From JAFGBI01 sp964480725 (GTDB lineage Bacteria > Myxococcota_A > Polyangia > Polyangiales > Polyangiaceae), in the NCBI GenBank assembly GCA_964480725.1, contig CAYZQO010000008.1:1-64000 (forward strand): 64,000 nt of DNA. The letters run 5' to 3'. The stretch's first letter is position 1; each line of letters starts with the position of its first letter. The notes beneath the pieces are model-generated. The model made no database searches and had not been told where the DNA came from. It saw only the letters and a list, made by a program, of their open reading frames with translations. The position numbers and the translations under genes are program-made. Below, in pieces: positions 9,001-15,785 of this stretch.

Positions 9001-9177
9001 GGAGAGGCCGCCCGCCCAGACCGCGAGGACGTACGCCGTCGGCAGGAGCGCGAGCAGCGCCCCCATCGCCAGGACGGGCCGCCCCCGGAGCCGACGCAAG
9101 GACCAGGCCGCGAGCAGGGCACAGGCGACGAGCCCAGCCGCGGGGCCCAGCCAGGGCGGCAGCGTCAGCGCGCTCAC
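6037..9177 (-). CDS. membrane protein with two VWA domains flanking a glutamine-amidotransferase-like domain
   Basis: The GTG start at 9177 overlaps the upstream stop by 4 bp (GTGA), giving 1046 residues. The order is: N-terminal membrane segments (about 8-90); a first VWA-like domain whose metal site reads DRSRS; a GATase1/DUF1355-like segment (ALVLEQDPALAAPLARAL to LLLMGGDRSLGPGGYAR); a second VWA domain with a good MIDAS motif (IAIDYSGSMGM); beta-rich domains; a late membrane segment (LILWAAALLLLAVAA); and a long Ala/Arg/Pro-rich tail. The GATase-like part lacks an obvious catalytic Cys and may only be a fold. It is the last gene of the MoxR/VWA/ABC block and is predicted to be in the inner membrane. 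Confidence 0.85.
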   Translation of the reverse strand: MSALTLPPWLGPAAGLVACALLAAWSLRRLRGRPVLAMGALLALLPTAYVLAVWAGGLSERWARLERPLLALPCTAAVLFVTHRLLALSPRQGAGRRRLTEALLVGAALAAGLAATGLELGRPIDRLTVLLLLDRSRSIDLVPDAEARLRAEQQLAELAMREDDRIGTIAFAAEAAVEEPPRPRTVLPAPQRVELGRDGTDLGVAIRRALAELPSDSASRVVLMSDGVSTRGDPMDAAAAAVAAGVPIDVVPLDQARVPDVRVVDVGLPARAHEGEAVRLRVVTEATSEAEIEVRLRRDGELIQQGTARIGRGEDVITLREVAPGPGLHRYDLEVTARDPARDQAAEDNAGSAFLRVLGPGTALVLEQDPALAAPLARALEGAAFRVRTAGPGGIPLDLAELSAYDLVALGEIRASDLSPTQLDAIATYARDLGGGLLLMGGDRSLGPGGYARTPVEEVSPVSFDLKQDRRRASLAEVIAIDYSGSMGMRVTSAHTKLDLANEAAARSAELLGGGDRLGVMHVDTVVQWTVPLAPVSDRADITRRIRAVGPGGGGIYVDLSLRTAYAALARERVNLKHVLLFADGSDAEERAASPSLVLQAKQQGISTSVVALGNGPDVPDLERLSRLGDGRFYLIEDAARLPAVFAQETVLAARSAINEVSFRPALATPAAPTRGIDFAAGPPLAGYVVTLPKPRAQVLLRGPEGDPTLATWSIGIGRAATFTSDYRDRWGQAWTGWLGASKLFGQLARDIARQADDPRVRLEADTAGGELHVRATVVDDDGRAESFRRLVARVGGPDGFRADAPLEPVGAGVYAARIPLSRPGAFVVAAVDEATQGAVGTTGAVLTVGQELRPTGSDRALLRRLAELTGGKERDTLAGLFHDRDVQRFAYRSVTASLILWAAALLLLAVAARRLAVPEGLAALPARLSDARARRRERRAAARSAAAAAVAATASTTRALLANRRDARANANRATAEAPEPPPRSVPRFARAAPTAAAPVAPRPATGTGPAPSPTAATTGAAEPPTPARPLTSAEILLARRRGRR

Positions 9178-11135
9178 CGCTTCACCTCGTGGCGGCGGGA
9201 CCGCTCGGGGATCCGCGGGATCGCGGTTGCCAGGAGGCGCCGCGGGGTCGGCCGTCGCGTGAGCCACCAGGCGTCGAGCACGACGAAAGCGAGCGCGAGC
9301 GCCGCTGCCAGCCATCCCCACTCGGTGAAGGCGGGCAGGCCCGCGGCCGCGGTGACGGGGAGCCGCCCCGCTGGTCCACCGAGCTCGCGCGGGCGGACGT
9401 CGCTCTCGTCGGCGCTGGTCAGGCTGGCGGGGACGAGGAGGCTGCCGGGGGTCTGCCCCTGCCAGGAGGCGAAGTAGAACCCGGCGCGGCGGAGCGTGCC
9501 GACGACGGCCAGCCCATCTCGGGCGCGCACCTGCTCGCGCGCCCCGTCCGGCCCCTCGACGCTCACGATCGTAACGTCCGTCGGGACCCGGAGCTGGAGC
9601 GTGCCCCCGGTGCGCACCTGCGACTCGACCCCGGCCGCGCGCCGCGCCCGGGCGGACTCGATCAGGTTGCGGACGAACAGGACGAAGGACGCCTTGAGCG
9701 GCCAGTTCCCGTCACCGACGTCGAAGCCGACCAGGGTGCCGGTCCTGCCCGGGCTCGACACGTCGGCGACGATGGCCCCGTCGCGAGTCCGGATCAGCGC
9801 GTCCCGCGGCGACTCGACCTCGATCCTGCGGGCTCGGGTCACCTCGACGCCATCGAGCGTCAGGAATCGGAGGCGAGGATCGGTCTCCGACCAGGACGTG
9901 ATCGACGGCGAGCGCAGCTCCGCGGACACGGTCACGGTGCGGCAGCGCCCCGGCGGCGGATTCAGGAGCACGAGGTCGGCGCCCGGGATCCGCTCCGGGC
10001 AGGCACCGTCGACCACGACCAAGGCGTCGGCGGGGACGGCTGCACCCGCGAGGGCCTCGAGGGACGTCGTCACCAGCTCGACCTCGGGATCCGCGGCGAG
10101 GGCGCGGACGAACCAGGGGTTCGCGCCCGGGGGCGCCACCACCGCCTGGAGCTCCCGACCCGGGGGGACGCGCGCGAACGCCCGGTCGTCCGCGGGGAAG
10201 GCGTCGGGCGGCGAGATCTCGAAGACGAGTCCCATCCCGGCGTCGGCGGGGGCCGGCTCGAAGGTGAGCACCACGGGGGCCCGCTCCCCCGGCGCGAGCG
10301 ACAGGCGCCGTGACGCCAGTGGCTGCTCCACGTTGCGCGGGCGGAGCGTCACGAAGACCTCCCGCGACGCCTCGCCGAAGTGGGCGACCTGCGCGAAGGC
10401 CTGTATCTGGGGTCGGCGGGTGACCGGATCCCGCCCACGACGGACGTCAACCCGGACGATCCCCGTGCTAGGGACGCTCTCCCCGACGGTCAGCACGCTG
10501 GTCGGGAGGCTCACCGCGCGGAGGGCGTCGGGGTCGGTCACGGCACCGTCGGTGACCACGACCAGCCGCCGATCGCCGGGCAACGCGCGGAGGCGGTCGG
10601 CCGCGAGGGCGACCGCGGGACCGAGTCGGGCGGCGGCGTCGTGGGTTTCGACCCGGTCGATGGTCGCGTGGAGCCGGCGGCGGTCGCGGTCGAGGGGGGC
10701 GAGCACGAGGGGCTGTGGTCCCGCCTCGACGATCAGAGCGTCCGCGCCGGGCCCGAGGGCGTCGACCACGCGGTGGGCCGCGGCGCGGGCGGCGTCCATC
10801 CGCGTCGCTCCCGCGGCGGTGGTCGCGGTCATCGACGCGCTCCCGTCGATCACAATCGCGATGTGGTCGCCAGTGATCGCGCCCCCTCGGGTAGCGGGGC
10901 GGGCGGCGGCGAGCGCCAGCGCCGTGAGCGCGCCGAGCTGGAGCAGGAGCGGGATCTCCGGGACCAGGCGTCGGAAAGGGCTGCGCGCCCGCAGATCCCG
11001 CGCCGCGACGGACCACAGCCAGGTGGAGGCGATGGGCAGGCGCTGCCGACGGATCTTCAGGACGTAGAGCAGCACCAGCGGCAAGACGAGGCCGAGCAGG
11101 GCGAGGCCGGCGGCGCTGCGGAGCTCGAGCGGCAT
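9174..11135 (-). CDS. BatA-type membrane VWA protein
   Basis: The ATG at 11135 gives 653 residues; a GTG 21 nt upstream is less likely. Two N-terminal helices frame the BatA-like signature LYVLKIRRQRLPIASTWLW (about 24-41). A second helix covers about 62-78. The VWA domain has MIDAS motif IDGSASM (Asp97, Ser99, Ser101) and continues to about 260. A periplasmic-type region of unknown fold and a C-terminal helix (WGWLAAALALAFVVLDAWW) follow. BatA proteins work with MoxR ATPases and DUF58 proteins, both present in this block. The stop codon overlaps the start of the next gene. Confidence 0.85.
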   Translation of the reverse strand: MPLELRSAAGLALLGLVLPLVLLYVLKIRRQRLPIASTWLWSVAARDLRARSPFRRLVPEIPLLLQLGALTALALAAARPATRGGAITGDHIAIVIDGSASMTATTAAGATRMDAARAAAHRVVDALGPGADALIVEAGPQPLVLAPLDRDRRRLHATIDRVETHDAAARLGPAVALAADRLRALPGDRRLVVVTDGAVTDPDALRAVSLPTSVLTVGESVPSTGIVRVDVRRGRDPVTRRPQIQAFAQVAHFGEASREVFVTLRPRNVEQPLASRRLSLAPGERAPVVLTFEPAPADAGMGLVFEISPPDAFPADDRAFARVPPGRELQAVVAPPGANPWFVRALAADPEVELVTTSLEALAGAAVPADALVVVDGACPERIPGADLVLLNPPPGRCRTVTVSAELRSPSITSWSETDPRLRFLTLDGVEVTRARRIEVESPRDALIRTRDGAIVADVSSPGRTGTLVGFDVGDGNWPLKASFVLFVRNLIESARARRAAGVESQVRTGGTLQLRVPTDVTIVSVEGPDGAREQVRARDGLAVVGTLRRAGFYFASWQGQTPGSLLVPASLTSADESDVRPRELGGPAGRLPVTAAAGLPAFTEWGWLAAALALAFVVLDAWWLTRRPTPRRLLATAIPRIPERSRRHEVKR

Positions 11136-11146
11136 GCGCGGCGGCC

Positions 11147-11152
11147 AGCATA
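11147..11152 (-). promoter_or_regulatory. candidate -10 box TATGCT for the BatA-type gene
   Basis: On the minus strand TATGCT ends 11 nt before the ATG at 11135. No Shine-Dalgarno sequence is visible. It suggests that the two VWA genes have their own promoter and are not read only from the upstream block. Confidence 0.4.
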
Positions 11153-11329
11153 GCACCGGGCCTCGCCGAGCCCTCGGTCTCGTCGTGGGCGATCCGGTCG
11201 GACCCGCGGCGCCTCCGCCCGAGCGCCGTGGCTCGAACCGCGTGGCGCCCCCCTCTCGCCATCAGTCCCGTCTCGCCATCGGAGGTGTCGCTCGGGGGCC
11301 GGCGTCGCGATCATGATCGCAAAGACCTG

Positions 11330-11358
11330 TTGACTTGATCGCGGGCTTGCGGAAATTG
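11330..11358 (+). promoter_or_regulatory. candidate sigma70-type promoter for the histone-like gene
   Basis: TTGACT (11330-11335) is followed after 17 nt by AAATTG (11353-11358). The -35 and the spacing are good and the -10 is weak. The surrounding 100 bases are the least G+C-rich of this region. The ATG lies at 11427, with a GAGGGGAT purine run before it. Confidence 0.4.
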
Positions 11359-11426
11359 TCTCCTCTGGAAAACCAAGTGGGTGGGGCGCCGATCGCGCCT
11401 CGCCACCTCACGAGGGGATCTGTCGC

Positions 11427-11790
11427 ATGGCTGCAAAGAAGACCGAGAAGAACCCTGTCGCCNNNNNNNNNNNNNNNNNNNNNNNNNNNNNNNNNNNNNN
11501 NNNNNNNNNNNNNNNNNNNNNNNNNNNNNNNNNNNNNNNNNNNNNNNNNNNNNNNNNNNNNNAAGAAGGCGGCGAAGAAGACCGCCAAGAAGGCGGCGAA
11601 GAAGACCGCCAAGAAGGCGGCGAAGAAGACCGCCAAGAAGGTGGCGAAGAAGACCGCCAAGAAGGTGGAGGAGACGACCACCAAGAAGGCGGTGGAGATG
11701 ACCGCCAAGAAGGCGGCGAAGAAGACCGCCAAGAAGGCACCGAAGAAGGCCCCCGCAGCGCCGCCGCCCCCGGTGCCCTTCATGTTCTGA
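11427..11790 (+). CDS. histone H1-like Lys/Ala repeat protein (interrupted by assembly gap)
   Basis: An ATG at 11427 begins MAAKKTEKNPVA. After the N block the frame resumes with KKAAKKTA repeats, then KKVAKKTAKKVEETTTKK and the ending APAAPPPPVPFMF. Such Lys/Ala/Thr repeats mark H1/Hc1-like DNA-compacting proteins, and myxobacteria are rich in them. The two flanks are in different frames across exactly 100 N. The real gap must be a multiple of 3 for one continuous frame, so 100 is a placeholder length. The gene lies opposite to the flanking VWA/DUF58 genes. A nucleoid role is inferred from composition only. Confidence 0.75.
11463..11562. other. assembly gap (100 N) inside the histone-like gene
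   Basis: All 100 bases are N. The gap begins after codon 12 of the histone-like gene and ends inside its 24-bp KKAAKKTA repeat. Repeat collapse is the likely cause and the true size is unknown. Confidence 0.98.
11563..11735 (+). repeat. 24-bp coding repeat (KKAAKKTA)
   Basis: The unit AAGAAGGCGGCGAAGAAGAC plus CGCC repeats almost perfectly from the edge of the N block, then decays towards the 3' end with GTG and GAG variants. It encodes the Lys-rich tail. Confidence 0.9.
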
Positions 11791-11894
11791 CCCGAGCGCC
11801 GTCTCGACGGTGGGTGGCGCGGCAATCGGCTTTTCTGCCGCGGAGAATCAGCGGACGGGCGGGGCGGCCGGCGTGGTGGCGTCTGCGCCTTGCG

Positions 11895-12815
11895 TCAATC
11901 GACGGCGCGCGCCACCACGCGGCGTACGGCCCCCTCGAGCGGCTCGTCGGTGGTGACGCGGACGTACGCGGCGCCGTGCTTGCGGGCCCAGGCCCGCAGC
12001 TCCTCGACCAGGCCTGCGAAGCGCAGGGTGTAGGCCTCGATGGCGGCGGGGTCCATGGTGACCTCGACGGTGGCGCCGCTCTCGGCGTCCAGCAGGGAGT
12101 AGTCGCCCTCGAAGGATGGCTCCAGCTCGGTCCGGTCCACGATCTGGATCAGCAGGACGTCGTGGCCCGCCGAGCGAGCCAACGTGAGCCCGCTCGTCAC
12201 CGGTCCCGGGTCCAGGAAGTCGCTCAGGACCACCAGCATTCCCGGCCGGGGCGAGCGGCGGACGACCTCGGTGATCGCGCGCCCGAGATCGGCGGCGCCT
12301 GCCGCCTCGGCCTCGGTCAGCTCGCGCAGAAGCGCCGGCAACCCCGCGCGCCCGCGGTGGGGCCGGCCCAGCCGGGCGAGGGCGCTGCCGCCCGTGGTGC
12401 GGGCGACCACGAGCTGCGTGCGCTGGGAGCCGGCGAGCGCCACGTAGCCGATGGCGGCGGCGAGGCGCCGGGCGACGTCGAGCTTGACCGGATCGCCGAA
12501 GCCGAGGGACGCGGAGGCGTCGAGCAGGAGCCGAACGACGACGTCCTCCTCGGCGCGGAAGAGCTTGATGACGGGCTCTCCCGTGCGCGCGTAGGCCAGC
12601 CAGTCCACCCGGCGTAGGTCGTCGCCGGGCGTGTAGCCGCGGTGCTCCTGGAATTCGGCGGCGCCCCCGCGGCGCCGCGCCGTGTGCTCGCCCACGCCGC
12701 CGGAGCGGGCGAGCACGGCCAACCTCCGTCGCAGGGCGTCGAGCTCCCGGACGAACTCGGGGTCGAGCAGCGGTGATCGCGCGTCGCCGGCTGGCATGTC
12801 CCGTTCGCCGCTCAC
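11895..12815 (-). CDS. DUF58 (VWA-like) protein
   Basis: The protein has 306 residues from a GTG at 12815; an ATG at 12797 is an alternative start. It shows the DUF58 hallmark GGAAEFQEHRGYTPGDDLRRVDW at about 50-72 (positions given, not quoted in one run: AEFQEHRGY, then GDDLRRVDW). A VWA-like core with metal-site-like LLDASAS follows near residue 100, then MLVVLSDFLDPG. DUF58 proteins are found next to MoxR AAA+ ATPases and are thought to act with them on envelope or metal-loaded targets. Its gene follows the ABC permease by 19 bp, so it belongs to the same transcription unit. Confidence 0.9.
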   Translation of the reverse strand: MSGERDMPAGDARSPLLDPEFVRELDALRRRLAVLARSGGVGEHTARRRGGAAEFQEHRGYTPGDDLRRVDWLAYARTGEPVIKLFRAEEDVVVRLLLDASASLGFGDPVKLDVARRLAAAIGYVALAGSQRTQLVVARTTGGSALARLGRPHRGRAGLPALLRELTEAEAAGAADLGRAITEVVRRSPRPGMLVVLSDFLDPGPVTSGLTLARSAGHDVLLIQIVDRTELEPSFEGDYSLLDAESGATVEVTMDPAAIEAYTLRFAGLVEELRAWARKHGAAYVRVTTDEPLEGAVRRVVARAVD

Positions 12816-12834
12816 GAGCCCGGTCGAGCTCGAG

Positions 12835-14559
12835 TCAGGTCACCGCTCCGTTCCGGGAGAGGGTGCCGGGGACCGACGGCGGCGGGATTTCGCCGCCGAG
12901 CTCTGCCTCCTCGGCCTCGAGCAGCGCTTCGACCCGGGCAAGGGCGGCCCGGTGCGCGGCGAGCGCGCGCCGGGTGCGCAGCTCAGCGGCGACCGTGAGG
13001 GCTAGCCCAAGGATCGCCCACCCGATCGCGCAGGCCGCCGCCGCGAGCACGAGCTCCGGGCTCCTCCCCACCCGCTCGAACAGGACGATGGGGACGAAGG
13101 TGGGAGACGGTGCGGCGAAGACACGGGACGCGATGGTGTCCTCGGTGACGATGCCCGCGATGGCCATTACCACCCAGGGCCCAACCGTCGCAGTGAAGAC
13201 GGCGCCGCCGAGCAGGAGTCGTGGGACCAGCGCGGCCTTGGCGCGCGCCCGCGTGAAGGCCATGAAGCCGGCGCAGAACGCGGAGAACCCGAGGAGGTAG
13301 AGCCCCCAGGTGCCGACGCGGGTGAGATCCTCCTCCAGGTCGACCACGGGCGGGGCGACGAATTGGATCCAGACGGTGGCCACCACGGTCTGCGTCGCCA
13401 GCGCGGCCGTGCCGAGCAGCAGGATCAGCCGCGTCGCCTGCATCACGCCCGGCCCGAGGAGGCGCCGCCAGGCGCCGGCGCGGGCGCGCTCCCAGTGGAC
13501 CAGGACCCGGCGCGAGGGCCCGAGCGGCTCCCCCGCGGCGACGAAGGTGATGAAGAGCAGGGTACAGCCGGTCGCCGCCATCCCCCATGCGGCGGCCGCC
13601 CAGGCGTCGTCATCGGCGGCGAACAGGGGCGTGAGGCTGGCCGCGGCGGTGAGCGGGATGGTCACCAGCATCCAGCGCCGGAGCCCCGAGGAGCGGTCGT
13701 CGCTGGGGCTCCCCATGTTGGCGGCGGTGACCGCGTAGAAGAACCAGGCTGGGATGGCGGCGGCGCCGAGCGGAATGAGCACCAGGTACAGGACGTAGTC
13801 GAGACCAAAGTCCGCACGCGCGAACGCCGTGGGAAGCCAGACGGGGGGACCGGCGGGCACCGCCGGCCAGAGCGAGTGCGCGGCGACCGACAGCAGCGGC
13901 CCCAGCATGACGAACCCCACGATCGACAGCGGCACCGCCACCAGCAGGGTGACCACGATCGCCACCGCCGGGCCGTGGAGCGCCGAGGCCACGCTGAGCC
14001 CGAACGCCACGCTGAGCGCCGCGAACAGGACGAGCAGGGCGAAGGCGCTCACCACTTCGATCGCCGTCACGCCGCCGAAGACGAAGGCCAGGGCGCCCAC
14101 CGGGGCCAGCATCACCAGGTAGAGGCCGACGTAGGTGAGAGCTGCCAGGAATTTTCCGCGCGCGATCGTGCCCGAGCCGATTCCGGTCAAGAGCAGCGCC
14201 TCCCAGGTGCGCCCACCGCGCTCGCTGGCGATGGTGCTGGCGGCGATGGCCGGGGCGCACCAGGTCACCCCGAAGAAGGCCACGGAGAAGAAGGTCTGGA
14301 AGAGCGCGACCCCGACCGTGGCCGGTTCCGCGGAGATGCTCACGATCCCCCCGATCGAGGCCATCAAGAGGGTCATCGCAGCGGTGAGGATCGCCAGGAT
14401 CACCGGGGTCCGGGTGAGCCGCGCCGACTGCCGGAGCTCTCGCATCCACACGGGGTTGGGATCGTGCGAGCAGCGTGCGAGCCCGATGCGTGCGCGCTCG
14501 AGCCGCCGCGACGACGGGGCCGGGGGCGGTAGGGTCGGGCTGCCGGTCTGGGCGCTCAC
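12835..14559 (-). CDS. ABC-2 type transporter permease
   Basis: The GTG start at 14559 overlaps the stop of the ATPase gene by 4 bp, giving 574 residues. The early segment NPVWMRELRQSARLTRTPV is the usual cytoplasmic entry of ABC-2 permeases. About ten to twelve hydrophobic segments follow, such as LTAAMTLLMASIGGIV, YVGLYLVMLAPVGALAFVFG and VAIVVTLLVAVPLSIVGFVML. The ATG/CATIASERGG-like motif (AASTIASERGGRTWEALLLTG) matches the coupling region of this family. It ends in a soluble Arg/Glu-rich tail. With the preceding ATPase it forms an exporter of unknown substrate. Confidence 0.9.
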   Translation of the reverse strand: MSAQTGSPTLPPPAPSSRRLERARIGLARCSHDPNPVWMRELRQSARLTRTPVILAILTAAMTLLMASIGGIVSISAEPATVGVALFQTFFSVAFFGVTWCAPAIAASTIASERGGRTWEALLLTGIGSGTIARGKFLAALTYVGLYLVMLAPVGALAFVFGGVTAIEVVSAFALLVLFAALSVAFGLSVASALHGPAVAIVVTLLVAVPLSIVGFVMLGPLLSVAAHSLWPAVPAGPPVWLPTAFARADFGLDYVLYLVLIPLGAAAIPAWFFYAVTAANMGSPSDDRSSGLRRWMLVTIPLTAAASLTPLFAADDDAWAAAAWGMAATGCTLLFITFVAAGEPLGPSRRVLVHWERARAGAWRRLLGPGVMQATRLILLLGTAALATQTVVATVWIQFVAPPVVDLEEDLTRVGTWGLYLLGFSAFCAGFMAFTRARAKAALVPRLLLGGAVFTATVGPWVVMAIAGIVTEDTIASRVFAAPSPTFVPIVLFERVGRSPELVLAAAACAIGWAILGLALTVAAELRTRRALAAHRAALARVEALLEAEEAELGGEIPPPSVPGTLSRNGAVT

Positions 14560-15785
14560 TGGAGCTCCCCCCGCGTGACCTCGAGGAAGATCCGCTCGAG
14601 CTCGTTGCGCTCGGGCTCGACGGCGACCACGCCGACGCCGTGCGCCACCAGGTGCCGGACCACGTCGGCGACGAACCGGTCGTCCCCGACGTAGTCGACC
14701 GTGAGCTGGCCGTTGCGGGCGGGCTCGACCGAGAGCACCCCGCCACCGCCCGCCAGGAGCGGCACCACCGGCGACGCCTCGCCGAGCACGCGAAGTCGGA
14801 GTCGCCGGCGCGTGGTGGCGGGAATGGCGGCACCGCCGGTGGTGGTCGCCGGTCCGAACGGGAGCGGCCCGGCCGCGAGCGGGAGCGGCTCCGGGCGAGG
14901 GAGCTCCGCTCGGCTCGACGGCGCTCCCGCAGGCGCCAAGAACCCCGACGCTGGATCCGCGCTCGCCTCGGCCCCGGAGGCGTCCGGAGCCGGCGGGGCA
15001 GGCGCGGCTAGCGGCGCGCCGGACGTCATCGCCGGCATCGCCGCCGGCACCGCCGCGCCGACGGCGCCCCGCGCGCGGGCGTCGAGCTCGGTGGCGATCT
15101 CGCGGATCGGCCCGGCGACGAGGAGGCGACCACGCTCGAGGATCCCGACGGAGGTGCAGACGTCGCTGAGCTCCGTCAGGATGTGGCTGGAGAGGAAGAT
15201 GGTCTTGCCGAGCTCGCGGAGCTCGAGCAAGAGGTCCCGGATCTCGATGCGCGCACGGGGATCGAGATCGCTCGCGGGCTCGTCCAGGATGAGCACCTTC
15301 GGATCGTGGAGCAGGATCCGGGCGAGCTGGAGGCGCTGCTTCATGCCCTTGCTGAGCGCCGGGACCAGGCGATCTTGCAGGTTGATGAGGTCCGTCAGCT
15401 CGATGACCGCGTCCACGACCCCGATGTTCGGCACGGAGAAGGCGTCCGCGAAGAACTCGAGGTACTCGCGGACCGTCAGCCCGTCGTAGACACCGGCGTG
15501 GTCCGGCATGTAGCCGATGATGCGGCGGACGTCGTCTGGGTCGACCGCGACGTCGAGCCCATCGACCTCCACGCGCCCGGCCATGGGCTCGAGGAGCGTG
15601 GCCATGATCCGGATGGTGGTCGTCTTGCCCGCGCCGTTTGGCCCGATGAAACCGAAGATCTCCCCGGGGCCGACCTCGAAGCTCACGTCTCGGAGCACGT
15701 CCAGGGTGCCGTAGCGATGCCAAAGGTGCCGCACGCGGATGGTGGGCGGGACGCTGCCGCGGTCGCCGGGAGCGGTGAGGGTCAT
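14556..15785 (-). CDS. ABC transporter ATP-binding protein
   Basis: The protein has 409 residues. The ATP-binding cassette contains Walker A GPNGAGKT (48-55), signature LSKGMKQR, Walker B VLILDEPASD and the switch His in LSSHI. After about residue 230 there is a Pro/Ala-rich linker of about 90 residues and a C-terminal domain (LRLRVLGEASPVVPLL to NELERIFLEVTRG), as in ABC-2 ATPases with a DUF4162-like end. Start and stop overlap the neighbours by 4 bp each (ATGA and GTGA). The GldA-type arrangement with a GldG-like upstream gene suggests an envelope machine rather than a drug pump. Confidence 0.93.
   Translation of the reverse strand: MTLTAPGDRGSVPPTIRVRHLWHRYGTLDVLRDVSFEVGPGEIFGFIGPNGAGKTTTIRIMATLLEPMAGRVEVDGLDVAVDPDDVRRIIGYMPDHAGVYDGLTVREYLEFFADAFSVPNIGVVDAVIELTDLINLQDRLVPALSKGMKQRLQLARILLHDPKVLILDEPASDLDPRARIEIRDLLLELRELGKTIFLSSHILTELSDVCTSVGILERGRLLVAGPIREIATELDARARGAVGAAVPAAMPAMTSGAPLAAPAPPAPDASGAEASADPASGFLAPAGAPSSRAELPRPEPLPLAAGPLPFGPATTTGGAAIPATTRRRLRLRVLGEASPVVPLLAGGGGVLSVEPARNGQLTVDYVGDDRFVADVVRHLVAHGVGVVAVEPERNELERIFLEVTRGELQ

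Noticed and set aside
6529..9477. Open frame of about 982 codons on the plus strand opposite the VWA gene
   Set aside because: No domain or motif is visible, and both VWA genes on the minus strand carry clear metal sites.
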